DNA of 64,000 nt. Origin: Tubiluchus corallicola (taxonomy: Eukaryota; Priapulida; Priapulimorpha; Priapulimorphida; Tubiluchidae). Positions 26,501-37,362 of this stretch are shown here, one piece after another. The position numbers and the translations under genes were made by a program. Numbering within the stretch: position 1 is the stretch's first letter; each line of letters begins with the position of its first letter. The stretch spans positions 1,302,001 to 1,366,000 of the forward strand of contig JAQGDQ010000001.1 in NCBI GenBank assembly GCA_030141605.1, in the 5' to 3' direction. Under the pieces are notes generated by a model. That model worked only from the letters and a program-made list of their open reading frames with translations. It did not search any database and was not told where the DNA came from.

Positions 26501-29500
26501 ATTGTGAATAAATTTACCTCTTTGTTGTGAAAATATCAAATGTCTGTTAACTAATATGCATTGTTCTTTCTTTTTTCTTAGGGGCGCATTTCCACCGCTC
26601 CATTTCATCATGTTGGGTTTGCAGATTTCTGGCTGGCTGATCAGTTAAATAGTTTAGTAATGGTTTTCTATGACTTTGAATATCTAGTCTGCTTCTATGC
26701 ATTTAGGATGGATTGGTCGTCGTTATCACTGAGTAAGTTACAATTCAATGCAGCATTCTGCATAGTTGTATGTAAATAAAAATTTGTCGACATGCTTGGG
26801 ATAGTCTCACGTACTAGTGCTGCCATCTCATCAAAAATAGGGTACAATGCCCATTCCCATTGTGCTAATGGAAAATTGACTTGTTTTTCCAGAACATTCC
26901 TGATTTATTTCTTATTATTTGTAATCTTACCTTAGTCAGTGTAAATAATAATCTCCTCTCTCTGTGGGCAGAGACGACAGTGATAGTATTTATAAAGATG
27001 CATGAGGCACTTCGGCAACGGTCAGTAATAATTTATTGCCATAACAGAATGTGCTTACTTGTGTACCACTCTGGAACATACAGCTCTCTGAAAGATTCAT
27101 TGTACCATTCTGAAAATGATGATTTTCCACAAATTTCTTATTTATTCACTTAATAACACTTTAGTTTAATTTGGTGTAACAACTACAATAATTCATTTAT
27201 TTTGTTGCTTTGTTTCAGAGGGAGATTTTACTGAAGATAATGATATGTGTATGTCCAATATTTATGGAATTCGTCCAGTACTAGGCTGTCTACCTGCATG
27301 GTGGCGTTTCTCTCAGTGCCTGCGACGATATCGAGATACTCGTTTAGCATTTCCTCATCTAGTGAATGCTGGAAAATACGCGACCACATTTTTCATGGTT
27401 ATATTCCATTCTTTACACGTGTGGCAAAAAAGTAAATAACTCTTATTCTTGAAACATTCTTTGATCATCAGCGATCATTGCCTTTGCCTTGTTTTAAGAT
27501 TATTGCTGGCTTGAAATTTTAAATTTGGATTTTGTAAAAGCTTGAATTTATATTCTAAATCAAAGCTGCACAGTTTCTCTTTGCATCAACCTTAAGTGCT
27601 AGAATATCAATAGCTAACACCTCTCAAAAAGCTCAGAAGTTAATGCATTAATGCATCATTGTTACCACCTGCCATAAATAAAATACAAGGACTGTAAATG
27701 TAACTCCACTATAAATGAACTGCCAAGCTGTGTTATTTATTTTGCGATAATAAATTTGCTGTGCTTTTTTTCAGGTAAATCTGATAATGAAATTTGTTTC
27801 TACTTATGGATCGCTGCATCTATAGTCAGCAGTTGCTATACACTTGCGTGGGACCTAAAGATGGATTGGGGCTTGTTTGATAAAAATGCCGGTGAAAACA
27901 GATTTCTACGTGAGGAAATTGTTTATGCTTACAAGGTCAGTAATCATTTTGTCACAACAGTTCAGTAGTAATGAACTGGCTACTTTGCATTTTATTATTA
28001 TTATTATGTTTTTGTAATGTACTAGCAGCTTTTGCTTCTTATGTTTAAATGTTTACCTGTTTATATTTGTGGGCATTGTTGATTTCTGTTATGATGCACT
28101 ATGTCACCTTAATTTTTATACAAAAGACAATGGATTGTGTTTGTGCCCGTAGGCCCATAGTAATTTAGCAACAAATTTTTATGTCCCCCAGTGTCCCGCC
28201 AGAATTAGTAAATAGTTTAACTAAAACATTTGCTAGAGAACACACAAATATTTAACTTTTCAGATCTGCTTATTTCTTTGCACACTTAAATCCTCATCTT
28301 ACTTGGTTCTCCAGTTTTGGGACTTTCCACATGACAACCTAGACTTCTTTCCATACTTATCCAATACTAAATGAATAAAAGTCTGAATAAATCTCTTTTT
28401 AATAAACACAGATATTCAGTGTTTGTTTATTTAAAATGAATTTGTCACTCAGACTAGTTTGGTTAATATAGTTCTAACCAGAGAAAATAGTAAGAAATTT
28501 GATTTCTGATCAATGTTTGACACGTTGATGATACTGTGATAGTGTAAAGAACAAGAGCTTGAACAAGTATTGAATTTGTTTGACTCTTGCCCAAAAAAGC
28601 ATTTAGCTACTAAACAGTTTAATCCTGTTCTAGTAGACAATGATGCAAAAACTTCTAATGACCTGAAATTATTTTAGTTAAAATTTACTGATAATGGCTT
28701 CCAATTTTTTTTAAACCTTTTCTCTGTTAATATATTCCAGTAGCTATTATGATGTTTTAGTTACACTGTCAAAAATTAAATGTGCATTTGTATTGTCAGT
28801 GTTAAAATACATTGGGGTAGAGTTTTTAAACTTTCTGTTTATACTTAAGTAAACTGTCTTATGGGATCTATGTTTTCAGGCTTACTACTATTTTGCTGTG
28901 ATAGAAGATACCATATTACGCTTCGCCTGGACACTGACTGTTACCCTAGCAGAGCAAAATATTATTGATCCAGATGTATTAACATCCATACTAGCAGCTT
29001 TAGAAGTTATACGGTAAGTAATAAAAATCTTATTTTGGTTTCTCGTTATTGTCTAATATGGTTATCATTAGCAACTTTTAATTAGAGAAACCCAGACTGT
29101 TGTAATGATATGGTAAAAAAATGTAAAACTGAGGTACTTTTTTGTTCTTTCTATTTTTCACATAACTAATGCTTTCTAATCTCTCTAGCTACAGACTTTA
29201 CCTTTATTAACCGTGTTTTTACATTTCTGCCCTGGTGAGCTCTAGTAAAAAGTTACAAGAGATATGTCAGAAAGCATCAATTTTTGTGTTATTTTAATTT
29301 CAATCTTATTAGTCCATGGTTTGCGAATGGATTATTAAACTTGAAATAAAACATGAACAAATAAGACGTGAAAAATTCAAACTTAGGATTTAAATGAAGC
29401 ATGTTTCGGTTAAAAGCTTTAGAAGCAGTTTTAGAAATTCGATTTAGGAAAATTTTAAAATGCAAATCGTGAGAAAATTTTAATATGTTAAATGTAACAT

Positions 29501-32500
29501 TTGTATTACAATATGTACTCAACGAAATAACAGAAACCGTTATTGGACGCTTTGATATATAATCAGTCTGCTACTTGTAAATGCTCATAGAACATATTTT
29601 TGCTTATTTTCTAGACGGTATATATGGAATTATTTTCGTCTTGAAAATGAGCACCTAAACAACTGTGGCCAATTTCGAGCTGTACGTGACATATCTATCG
29701 CACCTATAGCAACGAATGATCTTGCGCTTTTACAGCAAATGATGAACGATCTAGAAGGAGTAACACACAGACGGAAAAACCGTTTAAAAAACAAGTGAGT
29801 ATATTAATATACAACTTCGTTGTAATAGTACAGTGTTATTATATGAACCAGTTATATTACCCATGCAGTCTAATCACTAAAAATTCTTGCTAAAGCTTCG
29901 ATCTTAAATGAGACTGTATTTCTTGTCGCTAAAATTGTAGATCTGGCTAACGACGGGCTGCTACAAGTGCTTGTGAATACTGTGCAAGATGGCTATAATA
30001 TTCCAGATAACGAGCTGAATGAACATTTTCTTTGTATACCAGCACAATTGTTTTTTATATAAATAAAAATAACAAATTTGATAGGACGTTAGCTGGAAAG
30101 CATATGAAATAACTAGATCAAATTACGCAAAATTATGAAAAGGTATTAAATATTTTTCAAAGGGTATTTAAAGGCTTTCTAAATAAATTTTTTAAACAAG
30201 AAAATGTTCCAGTTAATATTTGCTTTTTTTTTGTAATCAAGCTATTTATGCTTAGTGTACTAGGAAACTAACATGATTATATTCAAATTTTTAAGTGTGG
30301 AAACTTGTCAGTGGGTAAATATCCATTTATTACCTGGCTCACCTGCAACATTCAAAGAGACCATCTGACCAATTTACTTTGTGGCCTGTACCATTTTTAA
30401 TGACAGGCCATTTGGATTGCTTGGTACATTACAAATATTGACAAAAATAAATCTTATTTTCGAACTGGGAATTAGGCAAGAATTTTAACAATTGCACTTA
30501 TGAAGCAAGTATAAAACTTGTCCAGCAGTGGTAGTTTAGTCTAACAGCCCAAGGAGCTAAATATGAGAGATAAGCTTGCAACCAAGTAGTTGTTACTGCT
30601 CAGTATTAGTAGCTTTTTAAACTAATTTGTGAAAGTAACTTGTTTTGAGCTAGTAAAGTTACCCTTTAATTCTTAGTCCGTGATTCTGCACATCAATTCT
30701 GTTGTTATCGCCTTATTACAGCTGTAAACTGCAAAAATATTTTTTAATTTTTTATTTCTAAACAAATTTTATTGGACTAGCTGTTGATGCCAATAAAAAT
30801 GATGCTATTTCGTGTCCTACAATTTTCCCTCAATAATTGAGGAACATTTTTTGAGAATAACAAAAGAGTCGATTATTGAGAACACCACTGTTAATTGGTT
30901 GAATTTTCCATGGGACCTTATAGCAGTCCTGTTTGGGAAGTTGCACATAGTGGAACATTATGGTTGAACGTTTATTTCTTCAAATTAGCTTGAATGTCAG
31001 TTTTGACAAACTCGATAGATTATAATGACACTTGCATAAGTTGATGTCGTGGTTGTATTTCAGACAACATTTAGCCCAATACATTCGACGTTATACAGTT
31101 TCCACTACAGACAGGTACTGCCTGCACGCGTGTGTGCTTGTGATCGATTAATTGTTGCAATTGAATTATCATATCATGCGGCATCCTTCCCAATTTTTTT
31201 CTTTTCATACAACACTGACTTCTCTACAGATTACTATTATACATTTTCATTTTTAATCATCATATTTTTTCAGTAATAAAATAATTTTCCCTTTTGACAA
31301 CACAATTTGATTATACACACTGGATGAATTTGTTGGTACCATTCCAAATCGCTTCCTCTTTGATGAAATCTACATGGTTTGAACTTATGAAGCAACCTGA
31401 AATGGTGCATACAGAAATTTGTCGAATAAACATTTTTATTATTATTTGATTCACAATCTTTATTGTGTTGTTACAGATGCCAACATGTGAACTTTTTAAA
31501 TAACTTAGCACATTGTGACTAATAACTTTACATGATGTACTATTCATCACCTAAAATTGATATGTTTTTGTTAGCATAAAGGTTTTAAGTGGACTACACA
31601 AATGAATGTTTTTTTATTATATTTCCAAGAAAGTGTAGTGAATTAGTAAATTGATAAATTAGTTATATTGAAGTAATCCAGAAAAAACATTATGGCTGAC
31701 GCAAAAAGTTCAATAAAAGGGGGAACTGAAATGCTAGATTTATAGTGATCTGCTTTATTGCTAAAAATTGCCAAATTTTGTTTTAACACTTTTAAGTAAA
31801 CCATTTTTCCATTTAATAGAACATAAATTTAAACAAAATACATTTTGTCAGACTAGTGAGTTCAGTAAATGCTTGTTGTTAGAGGGGCAAAAAATCTTTG
31901 GAAAATAGTTGTGGCCTGTTTTGGTATCATTAAATGATTGAAGCAAACTTCTGTTCTCTATTAAGTTGATTTTATTGTGTTGTCTGATCTGTGACAGGAA
32001 CAGGTTAAAGGTTCCAGATGAGGCTAAACTGGCTAATCCTGTTCCTCAGAAAAAATACTCATTCACTAATTTGAGTATTCACAGCTTTCGTATGTATCTA
32101 CAGCACTACCATTTGAGATTATGTCACTTGTATTATTGTAAAGTTTGCATGTTATCTCTGTACAATAGTGTACTTGGCATGCATAAAATGGTTATTTTGA
32201 GAATTTACAAGTTCAGAATGATTAATAAAAAGCATTTTACGCAACTAACACTTTTGTCGTGTTAGCTGGAATTAGAAAACTAATAAATACTCCTTGCAGT
32301 TTTTTAAACCTTTATAATAGGCTGTAACTGGATATAGCTAGAAGTACTTTGCCAAGGTGACAGTATTAGTTTTGCTTTTCATTATAGTTCTATAAATAAT
32401 ATTAACTGTGTCTGGTGCATCTGTTGCAAATATGTGAATATCAGATGAAATGCATGTTTGTTAATTGCTAAACCTGCATGGTTATGTAAGTGCCACATTT

Positions 32501-33073
32501 TTGTTTGAAATAGTGTTTCTGCTAATAACATGTATCTTTTTTAAAAGCAGGTTAGAATTACATTATAATAAACATTATTTGAACCTGCAAATTCCCACTT
32601 GCAGATGGCTAATCTTACCTATTTTTTTATTTTGCATTGGTACCTTATTGTTTCAGATTATGTGTTAGGCATTCTGATAAATTTTTCTGCCAATTTTTTT
32701 TAAATCAGTTATTTAAAATGGGTTCGTGGGTAGCTATCTTAATAAACCATTCATGTAGTTAAATAACTTGAAAAATTCCATATTGTTGAATGAATATGCA
32801 TCGCATTAATAGACTAAAATATGCTGTGGTATTTAATAACTAAGTGATCATTTCTGTTCTCTAATGAGAATCTCGATATGGTATGTTCTAGAAGAATCTC
32901 TTGGCAATCTCTTTTTCTCTTGAAAATCCATTCCACATAAGATTAGTTTGTTGTACAAAAACATAAAAAGCTCTATGCAGTTCACACCTAATCCTCTTTT
33001 TTGTTTTGCTAGACCTTCCAAGTTAAGAAAGTCTGAAACGCGATTACGACTGTTAGGATCATCAGAAACTTAG
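4588..33073 (+). CDS. XPR1: XPR1 phosphate exporter (SPX-EXS protein), 17 exons
   Basis: XPR1 exports inorganic phosphate across the plasma membrane; its N-terminal SPX domain senses inositol pyrophosphates. Coding exons: 4588-4656, 10103-10154, 13013-13114, 14352-14488, 18531-18659, 19687-19788, 24713-24793, 24946-25024, 25383-25570, 26019-26198, 26582-26732, 27219-27431, 27775-27935, 28880-29013, 29615-29794, 31064-31114, 33013-33073. All have AG acceptors and GT donors, all phases match, and the total is 2070 nt, giving 689 aa against 696 in human. SPX covers about residues 1-177, opening [15 protein letters not shown]; the lysine surface cluster KILKKHDK has Lys156, Lys159 and Lys160. Exons 8-11 encode membrane segments ([25 protein letters not shown]). 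The EXS domain spans exons 12-15 ([57 protein letters not shown]). The last two exons give the basic, Ser-rich tail and are the least certain. No exon carries a frameshift. Confidence 0.93.
4690..6060 (-). mobile_element. 5'-truncated non-LTR retrotransposon (CR1/L2-like LINE) in XPR1 intron 1, antisense
   Basis: Read on the minus strand, RT motifs come in order: [13 protein letters not shown] (about 6030), [12 protein letters not shown] (about 5930), GVPQGSVL (about 5780), FLICINDI, then the catalytic YADDTK (about 5700) and [12 protein letters not shown]. The ORF C-terminus follows, with [15 protein letters not shown] near 4970. Several frameshifts and stops break the frame (for example right after GVPQGSVL), so this copy is dead. 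The first half of the element is missing, as is usual for LINEs. The 3' end lies near 4690 and carries a two-unit tandem repeat. Motif style points to the jockey superfamily, CR1 or L2 clade. It sits opposite to XPR1 transcription. Confidence 0.85.
4699..4872 (-). repeat. Two-copy 87-bp tandem repeat in the LINE 3' end
   Basis: Two imperfect direct copies with period 87 (4699-4785 and 4786-4872) share ACTTCATCTAAATGAC and ATGGTAGTAGGGGCTGT. They lie at the 3' terminus of the antisense LINE and overlap the end of its ORF. Repeated 3' tails are known in LINEs. Confidence 0.75.
6061..8811. other. XPR1 intron 1, no gene seen
   Basis: AT-rich intron sequence between the LINE remnant and the (TA)n tracts. 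Open frames reach at most 98 codons, lack domains and are flanked by no convincing exon signals. Confidence 0.4.
8812..9023. repeat. (TA)n tracts and a GC-rich island ending in a 16-G run
   Basis: TA dinucleotide runs lie at 8812-8826 and 8866-8882. From about 8890 to 9007 comes a GC-rich block unlike its AT-rich surroundings, followed by 16 consecutive G at 9008-9023. The composition break suggests a fragment of an inserted element. I cannot name the family; both strands have short open frames without a recognised domain. Confidence 0.5.
9231..9608 (+). other. Unassigned 125-codon open frame in XPR1 intron 1
   Basis: This is one of the longer open frames outside recognised genes. The predicted protein begins with a hydrophobic stretch ([15 protein letters not shown]) that could pass for a signal peptide and is Asn/Ser/Thr-rich after it. 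No domain or homologue is recognised, and AT-rich sequence of this length can give such a frame by chance. I do not call it a gene. Confidence 0.12.
11526..11558. repeat. (TA)n microsatellite
   Basis: An uninterrupted TA dinucleotide run of about 33 bases in XPR1 intron 2. A telomere-like GGGGTTAGGGG follows at about 11586. Confidence 0.95.
12523..12684. mobile_element. 162-bp inverted-repeat element with a degenerate CCCTAA core
   Basis: Perfect 17-bp terminal inverted repeats, AGTTTACAATTCCCCAC at 12523-12539 and its reverse complement at 12668-12684, flank a core of degenerate telomere-type repeats (CCCTAACCCTGACCC and variants of ACCCTAA, about 12551-12640). This has the form of a MITE or other non-autonomous element that has captured telomere-like repeats. 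No clear target duplication is visible. It lies in XPR1 intron 2. Confidence 0.65.
14489..18530. other. XPR1 intron 4
   Basis: About 4 kb of intron. Apart from the repeat cluster at 17.1-17.3 kb I see no gene or RNA. The two overlapping open frames at 16906-17125 are short and without domains. Confidence 0.4.
17130..17320. repeat. Hairpin plus telomere-like motif and degenerate CCATTTTTAC repeats
   Basis: ATACTTATTCCC near 17131 and GGGAATAAAATAAGTAT near 17150 form an imperfect inverted repeat. TATTCCCCAACCGTAACCCTAA follows at about 17164, recalling the ATTCCCCAC/CCCTAA arrangement of the 12.5-kb element. From about 17203 to 17315 a degenerate unit of roughly 10-15 bases around CCATTTTTAC recurs several times. 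It lies in XPR1 intron 4. Confidence 0.45.
22576..22731 (+). other. Candidate in-frame cassette or alternative first exon of XPR1
   Basis: An open segment with coding-like composition lies in the 4.9-kb intron between XPR1 exons 6 and 7. A possible acceptor AG is at 22574-22575 and a good donor GCG|GTAACT at 22731/22732. The segment is 156 nt and begins and ends in phase 0, matching the phase-0 ends of exons 6 and 7. It contains an ATG at 22594, 46 codons before the donor, so it could also be an alternative first exon. The residues include [20 protein letters not shown] and a charged [18 protein letters not shown] stretch. I know no XPR1 homologue with this insert, and the acceptor is weak. 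Confidence 0.3.
23868..23965 (+). repeat. Dispersed repeat, copy 1
   Basis: Shares with 26792-26880 the blocks TCATCAAAAATA, GTACAATG and CCCATTCCCA in the same order and spacing, with similar flanks (TGCCTGGGA against TGCTTGGGA). It is in XPR1 intron 6, same orientation as copy 2. Confidence 0.7.
26792..26880 (+). repeat. Dispersed repeat, copy 2
   Basis: The second copy of the same family, in XPR1 intron 11, with small indels relative to copy 1. It is probably part of a longer interspersed repeat of unknown type. Confidence 0.7.
31998..32089 (+). other. Possible alternative 3' exon of XPR1
   Basis: An acceptor AG at 31996-31997 and donor C|GTATGT at 32089/32090 bound an open 92-nt segment ([21 protein letters not shown]...). 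It joins in frame after the exons ending at 29794 or 31114, but it changes phase, so exon 33013 would then end after a few residues. The path without it keeps the longer tail and gives a clean 690-codon total including the stop, so I treat it as alternative or spurious. Confidence 0.3.
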
Positions 33074-35202
33074 CAGTTTTTGAGATGAAAAAAGATGCCG
33101 TAACGTCGACCAGCTGCTAGGTGCTACTGCACGATGAGATGAAGCATCGAGGAAGCATAGGTCTTGACTTTTTTAACGCTATTAAATTACAGCGAGCCAT
33201 TTCAAAACCATAAGTGGGCAGTCTGCTGGCAATGGTGTTTCTTCCCATTTTACTATACACCTACTTTACTTTACTATTACTTTACTCACTATTTTGGATG
33301 AGTATTAACTGCAACAAAAACATGTAAATTTATAGAAAATTGGAATGTATAAAGACATACAAGCATTTCAATAACAGGTTAATTATTGCATTAGATTAAG
33401 CAGTAAGATTGCACAATACATTGTATTCTAATTTCATATAACACCATAGCTGACAAACAATGCTGTATTTTAATTGGTTCATCCATCCGGGAATCAGAAT
33501 TCATCTGACGTTAATTGTACTTGCAAATTGAGAAGGCAACAAGGGGATTACTTTAAATGTGAAAAAGCTTAAGGAGCATTATTTTTTATATAACACTGTA
33601 GAAGAAATGATGCTCACCACGTTACGTCATTAGGAGTATAACTGAAATGGATGAATGTGACTAAATGTGAATTTTTTGGTCAGTCTGGGAAATCCAAACA
33701 TTTTATTTCCAGAGAGCTTATAACATATTAATGTTATTATGTATAAAGCTATTTACGCTTTGTGTTGTTTTTGTTACCAATGCTATAGTGAAATAATATA
33801 ATTTGTTGTAGTTCTTGTGTAAATATTTTTTAATTGTTCTCGTAATGACCAGTTCAGATCGTAACTATGAGAGATTAGCCTCTAGGCCTAAAGAAGAGCT
33901 AGAGTCACTGTTTCTTATATACACATTAAAAATGTGTGGAATTTTGGGTAAGAAGCATACTGTAGCTACTTAGTTTACCAGTAACCAGTTAGTTTTGCTC
34001 ATTATTTACACCTAAGAACTAGGCACACAAACAACTACAGTATAAATGTAATGGTATATTTCTTGCTTCAAACAGAACTGTCTTCTGAAGGGCATAACGA
34101 CTACAACAGCATTGTTCCAATTATGAAACTTGTAGCTGTAATTTATGTATTTTTGTATATTAGATGTTTTTGTGGAACTACGGTTATTATGGTTGGTGCC
34201 TACATAACTATCAATTTGAGCATAGTTCTATCAAAAATAAGGGTATTGGTCTAGTAGGGACAGCTTATAACAGCAGGTGACTTGCATTAATTTTTGAACC
34301 CAAGTAAATAAAATTTAGCCGAGAAATGTTAAAACAATAATTATGTCTTACTAATTTTGTGCAATACCAATGTTGATATTTTTCACTTTTTGTAATTTGT
34401 ATGATGTACTGCCCATAATGCATTGTCAGTCAAAAATAATTCTTATAAAAATGTGCATACATTGTGCTGCATGTAATAGTTTATTACTCATATTTAGCGG
34501 ACTGTAATCTTAATCATTTATTGATTATGGACAAGAGCACAGATTATTAGTAAGTAATATTAATTAGTAAGTTCCTTAAAGATAAGTATGCTGTGTTACT
34601 GTTTCTGCTTGTTGAATTCGCATACAGTAAATACAAAAAATACATTAACTGCACAATCTTATTGATGCCACGTTAATACGATAATTATGGACCAAGTTAA
34701 ACTTTGTTCTTCATGCAACTTGTCTCGTTTTTATAATATAAAACTGTGAAGATGCTTTGAATGAAATGTGATTTTGCAACCACTATAAAGATTATAGTGT
34801 AGTGTATTTATTTGTGTATATATTGTTAATGATGTTTCATAATTATTTATGAATTGGTTGTAAATATTTTATAAAGTATATCCAACGAGCCTCATTTCAG
34901 AATTTAGCAGCATTTTTAATAAATTATTAGTGTTACTTTTACATCTTTATGCTTATCTTCTGTTGACCGACCTACTTTTGCAACTTCTCCACATGTCTTG
35001 TTGTTTATATGTACATATCAAAATTTTGAAAGCATTTTTAGTTGGTTTGCTTAGCTAGTTTTTTGTGGTGCATATACAATTAAATTTTTGAAGTCTTACT
35101 TTTTTAAATTCACTTAAATTAGTGAGGATAAAATTTAGTATGTAAAAGGTCTTAAGATACATGTCTTGGGATTTAATTTATTAAAGAAAAACATGGCAGT
35201 GT
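33074..35202. other. XPR1 3' UTR and intergenic sequence
   Basis: Candidate polyadenylation signal AATAAA at 34307-34312, about 1.2 kb after the stop. No gene is seen; the 67-codon open frame at 34051 has no domain. Confidence 0.35.
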
Positions 35203-35689
35203 CAGTGCCAGATTAACCAATAGCAAACAAGGTACATGCCTTAGGGCCAGCCAAAAATCCAGGTCACAAAAAATAAAGTAAAAAAATTAATAAGTTCTCT
35301 GGTGATTACAAAAATGCTTTCCTTTATTTTTATGTAAATAAATGTTTTTTTTTATTGTGACCTATGCGACAACGAGCGAATAGGACGCTATTCAGACAGG
35401 AACATTTTGTCGGAAGTTTTATCTTTATATGTTTAATGAATGACACCATTTTTTTCTTTTTAACAACGTGACAATTTTTTATTTGTTTTTTAGCTAACAC
35501 ACTGCTTCTTTGTTTTTCTTTAAGACGTTAATCTATCATTAGTTCCTATTAGACGATACCTTCTACAGCTTAGGTGCAGTCTTGTGTTAAACATGTCTGA
35601 TCTTTATACATAGAACATAGAACATTTTTTATTTTCTCCATTTAGTTTGACAAAAAGTTTTTTAAATATTACGTAATTATTATCGTGGA

Positions 35690-36382
35690 GCAGGGCAGGG
35701 AAGGACCATAGGGTCATCTAGTCTCCTGCCCTTTCTTGTAAGTAGATTAGTCTATTAAAATTAAATGGTGATGCTGCAGCTAACAAAAAACAAATAAGAA
35801 AAAATAATAAAAACAGGATAAATGATACAAATTATCAAAAAAGTAGTGAAAACAAAAAACAATAAAGTTAGATACCTAAATCTAAACAAAACAATACAAT
35901 TAATCAGTAATTATTAGGGTAATAATCAGTAATTATCATACAATAGGGGTCTTATTAACAAGGGAATTTGACCAAGGTTAGTGAGTAAAGTTAAAAAACT
36001 GAGAGTATGGAGAGATAAAATAAGTATCAAAAAAGTGTAACATAGAAAAATTTAAGAGAAAAAGTGAGTATGAGAAAGAGCAACAGTTACTTAGGAGATG
36101 AGGAGAAAAAAGAAAAAAAACTTGCTAGCTTGCTTATTAGTCTTACAAGTTATGTAATACAGGTATATTCATTTAGTAAGAATTTTGTGTGTTTTTGGAA
36201 GCAGAAAATAAGCTACCTTCAAATGTATCTTTTGGCAACGAAGTCCATAATTTAACTCGTGATTTTAAGCTATTGAAACCATGTCGGGTAAAAAATCTCT
36301 CCACAAAATACTGTTCATTAGAAGCAGCTCTTGTGAAGTAGGAATGTATATCAGAAACATTAGTGAAATATTCACTAAAAAG
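35690..36382 (-). mobile_element. CR1-type LINE 3' end
   Basis: On the minus strand a frame ending at about 36155 reads FSEYFTNVSDIHSYFTRA and then LWTSLPKDTFEGS, which fits the conserved C-terminus of LINE ORF2 (H-Y-x-TR ... LWxSLP). Downstream the 3' UTR ends near 35700 with GACTAGATGACCCTATGG and TCCTTCCCTGCCC, closely like the known CR1 3' tail (GACTAGATGA...GGTCCCTTCC). Only the last part of the element is present. It abuts the gag fragment at about 36382 and lies inside the hAT-like element. Confidence 0.75.
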
Positions 36383-37260
36383 TTATGATGGTAGTGGGTC
36401 AAGTGTAGTTGTCCAAGGTAATTTGTCTGCAGTTGGTACTTTCAATCTTGATGCTAAAGATTTGAAGGTGGAGTATAAGCTGCATGTGGAAGATTTTGAA
36501 GATTAGTTGAGTTTTCAAACTACTCCACTGACTCAAAAAGTCCTAGTTGCTGAATAGGATAGAGTTAGAGGTTTAGAAGGATTGTGCGAGGTTTGGATCT
36601 TGTTACTCAACATTCTGCAGGCAGTCAGCTAGATAGCTATGAATCTGTGAAAGCTACTTTGCAACAGTATTTTGCTCCCACTGCTAACCTTGTGTATGAA
36701 TATTTTGTCTTTCGATCTTAAGAGCAAGGTCCCTAATGAAAGCATTGACAATTTTGTAGCCGAATTGAAAATATTGGCTAAAGCTTGTAATTTTACTGAC
36801 ACCTCCTATGAGACAAATGAAAATCAAATGGTGCGTGACCAGATGATAGTAGAGTCAATGACATTAGAAGAAAATCACACGTATTGACGGAGACACACTC
36901 ACTTTGTCCAATGCCATCGATATTGCCCAAATCAGTGAGTCTTTTACTGCAAAGACTGCTGAAATGAGTGAAGCTCAGTAACACTCGGAAAACCTCCTCT
37001 TTTTTTGTTGGCCATGAAATATTCTAAGTCTACCAATCGATATAAGAGGTTCCATTGTTGATTCTACCAGATGTGGCATATCGCAAAATACTGACCATCG
37101 AAAAAGTCCAATTGTGGACAATGTTATGGTTCTTCTGATGGTAGCAAACAGCGACACTCAAATCACAAGGGGTGCCTTTGTTACAAATGACAACACCAAC
37201 CTAAGGAGGGTAAATGGGACTTATGAGCGTAATAAATTTTCTCTTGCGAAGTTTAACTTT
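36383..37260 (+). pseudogene. Decayed Ty3/gypsy gag fragment
   Basis: Several frames together resemble a Ty3/gypsy Gag capsid: DSYESVKATLQQYFAP (about 36630-36680), then SKVPNESIDNFVAELKILAK in a shifted frame (from about 36720), and RIDGDTLTLSNAIDIAQISE (about 36885). Cys-rich remnants of the nucleocapsid knuckles follow near 37110-37190. Stops and at least two frameshifts break it. No protease, RT or LTR is seen beside it, so it is a fragment. It differs from the gag at 63 kb. Confidence 0.7.
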
Positions 37261-37362
37261 TCATTTTGTTGGTGAGTCCAAGATATCTGTATTTTCAGGC
37301 AGCTTATCAAAATGTCTTTGTATATAGGGCCAGCAAAGCCTTAATCTGGCACTGTGCAGTAT

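Larger units (their letters stand above)
35203..37354. mobile_element. hAT-like element with 14-bp TIRs enclosing nested retroelement fragments
   Basis: CAGTGCCAGATTAA at 35203-35216 has its exact reverse complement at 37341-37354. The ends start CAGTG, typical of hAT transposons, and each has a GGGCC/GGCCC block a little further in. The flanking octamers GGCAGTGT (35195-35202) and TGCAGTAT (37355-37362) match at 6 of 8, a plausible decayed 8-bp target duplication, the size hAT elements make. No transposase is seen inside. The interior is taken up by a CR1 3' end and a gag fragment, so the element is non-autonomous or was hit by later insertions. Confidence 0.6.
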
